From assembly GCA_903930425.1 (NCBI GenBank), contig CAIYYV010000148.1, forward strand, positions 1-42,240: a DNA stretch of 42,240 nt. The letters run 5' to 3'. Shown here in pieces: positions 38,301-42,240 of the stretch; within the stretch, counting starts at the first letter, position 1, and the number at the start of each line of letters is the position of its first letter. A program made the position numbers and the translations under genes. The DNA comes from Akkermansiaceae bacterium. Its GTDB lineage: Bacteria > Verrucomicrobiota > Verrucomicrobiia > Verrucomicrobiales > Akkermansiaceae. The notes beneath the pieces are model-generated. The model saw nothing but the letters and a program-made list of their open reading frames with translations, ran no database searches and was not told where the DNA came from.

Positions 38301-38641
38301 TTCTTACCCTGCCCACAGACTTGCCGCACCGCCTCCGCCTGATGCTGGTGGAGGGTCACGTCCGCTGCGTTTGAATTTTTATGTTCGAGGAAATAGCGCG
38401 CAAAAATATTTGCAGTTCGCGGACGGATGACGTATTCATCGACGAGCTGTTGCAAAGTCGCCCCAGGCTGATAGACAGGAACTGCTTCCAGATAGGGATC
38501 CTTGACCAGTGGCTGCTGGTTGGAGAGAAAACACTCAATCTGATCGGAAAATTCCGGAAGCGATTGATGAATGGGCAGCGACTTTCGGATTTGCTCCCGG
38601 ACTCGATTTTTTATGGCCTTTGATACTTGGGATGGTTTCAT
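32369..38641 (-). CDS. large DEAD/DEAH helicase with C-terminal DUF1998 (MrfA/DrmA-DrmB-like)
   Basis: 2090 aa; CSGTGSGKTETFLIP, VLDEAHCY, LATSATL, QRAGRAGRR; C-terminal VFFDDSTGGGG ... CLTCICGG ... CYRCLRSHRNQRDHNLLDR typical of DUF1998. Confidence 0.9.
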   Translation of the reverse strand: MKPSQVSKAIKNRVREQIRKSLPIHQSLPEFSDQIECFLSNQQPLVKDPYLEAVPVYQPGATLQQLVDEYVIRPRTANIFARYFLEHKNSNAADVTLHQHQAEAVRQVCGQGKNLVVCSGTGSGKTETFLIPLIDSLVRENEDGELGYGVRAMILYPMNALVNDQIRRLRNVLRWAPEIRFGKFTGETDDDDPIDGDDLENLGTALEGLEQRLHDDYKHLGFDDEGALNNEVRTRQEWNTRPGHILVTNYSMLERLLLQPKHGSLFGPTWRFIVLDEAHCYSGALGTEIAWLIRRVQQRVRHHGAPRDSLRFLATSATLISDDNLTDEERAERIRINFAARLFPAQANSFAVQFGTMEAAPAIQDGGHLCDAARYIHLVSAPFNGSNLMEVSEECLGRVVWRKRVMKRVMKQVEHLRQNMAGDAALGDLLSVTSLAHAAAVCMAENSAAWKSLMKPPHQAPGLLDLTSQENVIALRDLVVAAVGPLNNWNKWRSLLHEHADPSPSSIPDDTYLQHGERFPKTIGNRLHLLAEWQQNVQLWSWEALDWLLGIAKQLAASTDSEIDPGALQVRMSAACAGLLQELAERMHEDAQQDQQLAGELDTTWAHELGTVSSGDFQQTMAEALRNDPVLAVLRYELSQANSVQQASRATATSLAARLFENHAQRAEALDALVALATMAKEKGKRTPLLDIRYHQMIRGVDAPALHLAADPLGDHVNAALLPEGTGDGLTLGLCRDCGQPFALGYAETPSLEAHQLHSLSAERGARRGFLHAFIWKRGELPTDMEAPEAGDQQDLWLNTRKGLFRHGVPQQDGENDWVPVVYHAKPHVSYPEFIPMCPTCGEAQKPFAGSRYGIITPFEAVGDSVRVVAMEELAKQAGASGDPVARTLPGEGRKLLAFSDSRSGSASLALAFQDYHAETILEPLLILAAKEAAEAYVPTNEEVLEANGIQPADRQMYIEAPPFMAQQRQQWLLNHPQIPTYSRVARILENLLRQHNLGGLLSVAAVQRDNDGYEKPIGELSLPEAAQWRLLQALARQGRHSLRRRGILRISSLTLEHPDPQTLVALGLHQANFDTYSRVIEALLIWCIDKVELNIPDTFPKEGLQRYQKMVTENGADGTHRWVSNNPTKLSNYLRAVIAEETTFWHGGLRTFLDGHNNLQTAPATALVQRLYNSGTFSECVKTICSANNNPQGAGSFPANIAQNASQACKTNVAGSIREFFNDKASIWLGVLWPQFTQFNVLIAIGDTGRHRLNPDALLIHAVADDPGAAPELIPLRIEEHTAQLAKSRGSDYQRAFAEGNINILSCSTTFEMGVDLGDLSCVFLNGMPPSVANYRQRAGRAGRRPGSPSYVLTFLGRRDHDRYFWEHPEELLFALLEEPKIYLENQIYRARHCRAEAFHDFLQWLSVGQRASAANAIKMTRNNGQVQEQPGQTKDRRWELVGDLFVGVTVASSYSGNGPYPVTMRFAPLIEELGEWLNQRSASLQTYLKAIDGIGQDGLVYEVAKDLIWQIKQQPLDLQAICPYPLADDGNEGEYRLLGGPNWPAVGANGLVEANDANQNRRDLRRCSVQAQIRHYLPDGQDHVSGFQKHLLREQTITWLSRCRVLPKYGFPVDVIQLLPDVGDSYGRNVKLERDLKIGLYEYAPEQVVVADKRRYRSAKVVVWDNGNFTDVVNNLDRRWICDGCHEPDWGIDPNVQQAPHPCRYCGDRLNPVNLCFPDAFQANVSTPSFQVRGERGTPIHVHTRAFLPQGRRVPNTGLITKESESGSITYINQGPGYRGFPQGGARFSLCHEVRTDIAGWMFVPELFAQGSLMNRWAAENCNGRRRLDAALRSAMQAILRATARVKNIEERDIQGLVQPGDGANGELGLVFFDDSTGGGGAVLDLVLNGNPGNQVADARNAVLIRTILQAAKDLCLTCICGGQVDVNAMPATREELVATAEAQGLRPAASCYRCLRSHRNQRDHNLLDRHDAAKVLDELLQERTLPAGTIDRNALGANVPDGFRFRRDDGADVDLGKMQALPQARQWVLVKTPGGSWAYGEWFLTERTQTAGAPAKRLRLLNGVGLEEGIMLTDQQMNNLTIWTEVP

Positions 38642-38657
38642 GTTAGGTTTTGAACAT

Positions 38658-41600
38658 TTATGATTTTTTGTGAAGCCATGCGAGAGACCACTCCACGGTG
38701 GCTAAGTCACAGATGAACGCTTCGCGATTCGCGTCATTGTTCCATATTGACTGAATGATCGAATAAAATTTAGTCATCCCGTCTTGCGGAAGAAAAACCT
38801 CTGCCTGCTCGGGATCGAGCCATGCTCGGAGTCTCGACAAAACAGCCATGCGGAAAATCCCCGACCTGCCTAAGTTCTCATTACATGTAGAATCAAACCA
38901 GGAGGAAAGGCACAGAAAGATATAAGCAACGTCATTTTTCTGGTGACATGTTCCAATAAGCGTGTGACACGCATCCAATGCATCTCCAAACCACCTTGAA
39001 ATGAGTGCATCAACATCAGGGGCCCATTGTTTGGCGGTCTTTATAGTGACAGCCGTTATATTCGCGAAGTCCATCCTTGGAACCTGCGGGTTGTTCTTAA
39101 AACACCAATGGAGCGGGACTAGGAAGTCTTCGACGTTTCTAATTCTGGTCTGCTGTCCATAGTGGAATTCGACATCGGCGTGCCGGGTTTGCAAGGTGTC
39201 GTTTGCACCAATCTTAAACCAAGAACGCGGAATCCACATTCGCTTTCCGAAACGCCCACAAGCAATTTCGGCAAACTCTGTGAGAAGTGGACACACGGTT
39301 GTGGCCTCCTCCCATTTGCTACCGTAGGGTCCCAAGATTGCTGCGATCTCAGCCAGGCGGTGGATAAGCGCAGGGCTATCCTGAATCAATCGCCCACCCC
39401 AGGCCGGATCTGCAAACCAGACGCTACCAGCTAAGGTGATAGACTCATTAAGATAATCGCCTATTCTGCACATCTGCTCATTGGACAAATGAGGATTTAG
39501 TCCTTGATGATTTATGGCTTGGTCGACTCCAGATATGTCCTCGCGAAACCAGGCGATCAGCCATTCAATTGTAGCAAGATCGGCGGTCAGAGCAAACTTC
39601 ACTCTTCCATTCATCCATCCTTCGCGTAGCATGCTACTCACAATTTCCTTCTCACGTCCGCTTGGAGGAAGACCTGGAAGCCAAGCTCGAATCCGGCAGA
39701 CTGCCGCTATTTGAAAAATCATCCTGCGTCCTATGCCGGCATCGGCGGAAATTTGGTTGCTCATGTCTCTAAGAACAAAAGACAAGTGACATTGCTCACA
39801 AGGGCCGATCAATTGTTGTGCATCTTCTATAATTGCATCGAATAAGCCTGAGATAACGCACCCAACTTCCAGCCAAGACTCAGGAATGCAAGTATCTTCT
39901 GCATGAGATAAATCGATTTCATCCGAATCATAAACCCATTCGAACATGGAATGGTGAAACCTATCAATGTCAAGGACTTCAATCTTTTTTCCATAGTCAA
40001 ACCGAATTTTGTATGTATGGATGATAGATCCATCGAGTCTAGTAATCGTTTCATATTGTCCATCGTATGATCGGAATTTGAATGTGGAGCATGGTAGCCA
40101 GCACATATCGGGGTGCATTCCATTCACAACGGCAGCAAGTTCACCAAGGATGGCGCAATCATACGATATTTCTTCAATGGCGGATCCGAACATTGGAGCG
40201 GGATTTAGAGAATCGACGACCTCATGTATACGTCTCGCCAAACCACCCTGGTGCCCTCCCCATCTTGGATCCGCAAACCAGATTACCCCCGACAGGATCA
40301 TCTGGTTAAGGTGGTAACCCGCGCTCTCCGGAGTGAAAAACTGTGCCAGAAAGGCTTGATCCGAGAGAGGATTATCCGGCGGATTAAACTCGGCTCTTGC
40401 AACCCATCCGGTATGGAGCCAGGCAGGTATTTGGAATTCCCTATCAATGTTATTTCCAATCTCTGCACCGAACGAGGCTCTCGCGCGGAAGGGATTTTGG
40501 CGCTGTAGATGAAATGGTTCGTAAAGCCATTGTGGCCGAGCAATCAGTTCTAGAAGATTTTCAGCAAGGCCTTTCCCCTTCCACAAGAGAAGCATGACTC
40601 CTTGATCCGGGTGGAAGCTTGGATGCTGTAATTTGATGACCTGAAGTTGCTCTTGCGGAGTACATTCCATTTGGTCACATGATTTATCCATAAGGATCCG
40701 CCCCCCAACCATTGCCTCGGTGATAATCGCGACGCGGTGACCTGCAGGATCGAAGCCGGTGGGCAGCAAAAGCTCCCACCCATTTTCAGATTGCCGAATC
40801 TGAGGATGGGCACGACAAATGAAAAGCGAGGTCGAATTCTCAAGAGCATCTCTAATTTCGAAATTGCGTTGGCATGGGCTTGCATCTTCGATTCCTTGAG
40901 CAATCTCGCGGAATGGAAATTCCCAATACCCTGGCCCCTCGCACTCACACTGGATATGATCACCCCAAAACAGTTGGTGTATTCCACTTGGGACATACAA
41001 AACAGTCCGTAAGTATTTCATTTGATTTATCGAATCAAAGGCGCTGAGATGATCATTGGTGCCTATGAGAGAGACCCCCGCAAAATTCCAGAAATGAACT
41101 CTTCTGGATGGCACAGAAAGGAACAACCTTTGGTTCCCCACGACGAGTGTCCCGGGGCAGAGACCGGTGTTCTCGACGCGGTTGCGGATATTTTCACCGT
41201 CAGTATCTGGCTCCCACGAAATCTCGTGACCCTCTGCTGTCTCTTCGTTGATCATTGCTTCCCTAAATTCTTCCGGCAGAAACAGAATCGACACGGAAAT
41301 GGCATAAGAGCGTCCGGGGATTTCGACGCGCACAGTTTTCTTCCTGCCAAATTCGCCAGCATCACAGCGGAGGTAAGCCGTCATTCCTTGCGCTTCAACA
41401 GTGTTAGGCCATGCGATCTGATTCTCATCCCCAGAAAAACCCTGAAGGCTGATTGAGACCTGGTCACCAAAGATAATCCATGTATCGCGGTCGCCGTGCA
41501 ACTCGAACGAATCCTCTGTATCAACGGGGCGCAGCAGTGGTGCCGCGCCAACTCGGATAAGCGCGGTTCCTCCATGATTGTGGAGTGTAAGGGGGCAACT

Positions 41601-42197
41601 GCGGTCAATCTGGAAAAAATCTAGAAATGCGAGCTTCTGGTTCGGGCAGTTGCGCAGAGGCATGCATGTAGTCGGGACAGGAATTCCCCCGAGTGTGAAG
41701 GATTCCCGCGTATCCAATGGCATCACGGCATAGAGGCGGGCGGCTTGAATTTCCAGATTAACATCGTCTTCCTCCGAAGGTTCAATGAACGAATGGAATC
41801 CACGTTTTCTGGAAAAGCGTGCCAAGCGGATGTTTTCGAGATCGGGCAAGCTCGTGGTGCCGCACGGAGTGGCGATGTCCACTCCGCATGCGAAGCCCTC
41901 CTGGATAAAGTCATTGAGGGGCACGATTAACTCGCCTTGTACTCGCCTCGTCATGCAAGCTTGATTTTGTGTGAAGGTGATTTCGTTACGGGATGTCCGA
42001 ACCATCAACGCGATGTTTGCTACGGGGCCATTAACGTAAACACCCCACTGAGGACGAGCGAATTGATCGCGGAGCGGATGGTTCGCGATTGTTGCGAGCC
42101 AGTCATGGCCTTGCCCGGTCAATAACGCCCGGAGCATGTCAGAAAATACTGTGGGATATTTGCGCAGCGAGTTGGTCTGAGCGCTGGCGAAACGCAT
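38658..42197 (-). CDS. large hypothetical protein with internal C-terminal tandem duplication
   Basis: 1179-aa ORF 16 nt upstream of the helicase gene; repeated modules SGVIWFADPRWGG / AGSVWFADPAWGG and LATIEWLIAWF / LATVEWSLAWL. Confidence 0.8.
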   Translation of the reverse strand: MRFASAQTNSLRKYPTVFSDMLRALLTGQGHDWLATIANHPLRDQFARPQWGVYVNGPVANIALMVRTSRNEITFTQNQACMTRRVQGELIVPLNDFIQEGFACGVDIATPCGTTSLPDLENIRLARFSRKRGFHSFIEPSEEDDVNLEIQAARLYAVMPLDTRESFTLGGIPVPTTCMPLRNCPNQKLAFLDFFQIDRSCPLTLHNHGGTALIRVGAAPLLRPVDTEDSFELHGDRDTWIIFGDQVSISLQGFSGDENQIAWPNTVEAQGMTAYLRCDAGEFGRKKTVRVEIPGRSYAISVSILFLPEEFREAMINEETAEGHEISWEPDTDGENIRNRVENTGLCPGTLVVGNQRLFLSVPSRRVHFWNFAGVSLIGTNDHLSAFDSINQMKYLRTVLYVPSGIHQLFWGDHIQCECEGPGYWEFPFREIAQGIEDASPCQRNFEIRDALENSTSLFICRAHPQIRQSENGWELLLPTGFDPAGHRVAIITEAMVGGRILMDKSCDQMECTPQEQLQVIKLQHPSFHPDQGVMLLLWKGKGLAENLLELIARPQWLYEPFHLQRQNPFRARASFGAEIGNNIDREFQIPAWLHTGWVARAEFNPPDNPLSDQAFLAQFFTPESAGYHLNQMILSGVIWFADPRWGGHQGGLARRIHEVVDSLNPAPMFGSAIEEISYDCAILGELAAVVNGMHPDMCWLPCSTFKFRSYDGQYETITRLDGSIIHTYKIRFDYGKKIEVLDIDRFHHSMFEWVYDSDEIDLSHAEDTCIPESWLEVGCVISGLFDAIIEDAQQLIGPCEQCHLSFVLRDMSNQISADAGIGRRMIFQIAAVCRIRAWLPGLPPSGREKEIVSSMLREGWMNGRVKFALTADLATIEWLIAWFREDISGVDQAINHQGLNPHLSNEQMCRIGDYLNESITLAGSVWFADPAWGGRLIQDSPALIHRLAEIAAILGPYGSKWEEATTVCPLLTEFAEIACGRFGKRMWIPRSWFKIGANDTLQTRHADVEFHYGQQTRIRNVEDFLVPLHWCFKNNPQVPRMDFANITAVTIKTAKQWAPDVDALISRWFGDALDACHTLIGTCHQKNDVAYIFLCLSSWFDSTCNENLGRSGIFRMAVLSRLRAWLDPEQAEVFLPQDGMTKFYSIIQSIWNNDANREAFICDLATVEWSLAWLHKKS

Positions 42198-42240
42198 ATT
42201 CTGCGGTTGGTTTGCCTCTTCTTGTCTTTGCCGCTGAATC

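Noticed and set aside
1-42240. tRNA/rRNA genes, integrase, transposase, IS ends
   Set aside because: None recognised by eye; short or degenerate ones could be missed and would need tRNAscan-SE and ISfinder searches.

Overview
Accessory, gene-dense window (about 42 kb) with no rRNA, tRNA, CRISPR array, integrase or transposase that I could recognise. The left third carries a plus-strand Ycf46-like AAA / DUF1257 (Ycf35-like) / DUF2997 module, an AbiEi/AbiEii-type toxin-antitoxin pair, a WGR protein, and assorted small genes (Nudix, Cas4/RecB-like nuclease, YbjN-like, DUF6717-like, ARPP-1-like). The centre (about 25.3 to 13.1 kb, minus strand) is the most interesting part. It appears to be an undescribed composite system. 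A retron-type reverse transcriptase with a roughly 650-aa N-terminal extension is preceded by a convincing msr-msd ncRNA (11-bp a1/a2, UUU-loop stem, 20-bp msd hairpin). The RT is followed by a beta-class DNA methyltransferase, an unknown protein, a MoxR AAA ATPase and an HExxH-metallopeptidase/vWA protein, mostly coupled by ATGA overlaps. Directly downstream is a second, paralogous MoxR / HExxH-vWA cassette ending in a divergent S-adenosylmethionine synthetase. It is preceded by a highly structured ~210-nt leader with mutually exclusive pairings at the start codon and a SAM-riboswitch-like four-way-junction core. The right third is a large putative defence operon: a 1179-aa protein with an internal tandem duplication, a 2090-aa helicase-DUF1998 protein, a NERD-helicase, and three RhuM-family copies, one truncated. 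All calls are by eye from sequence; no searches or folding were run.
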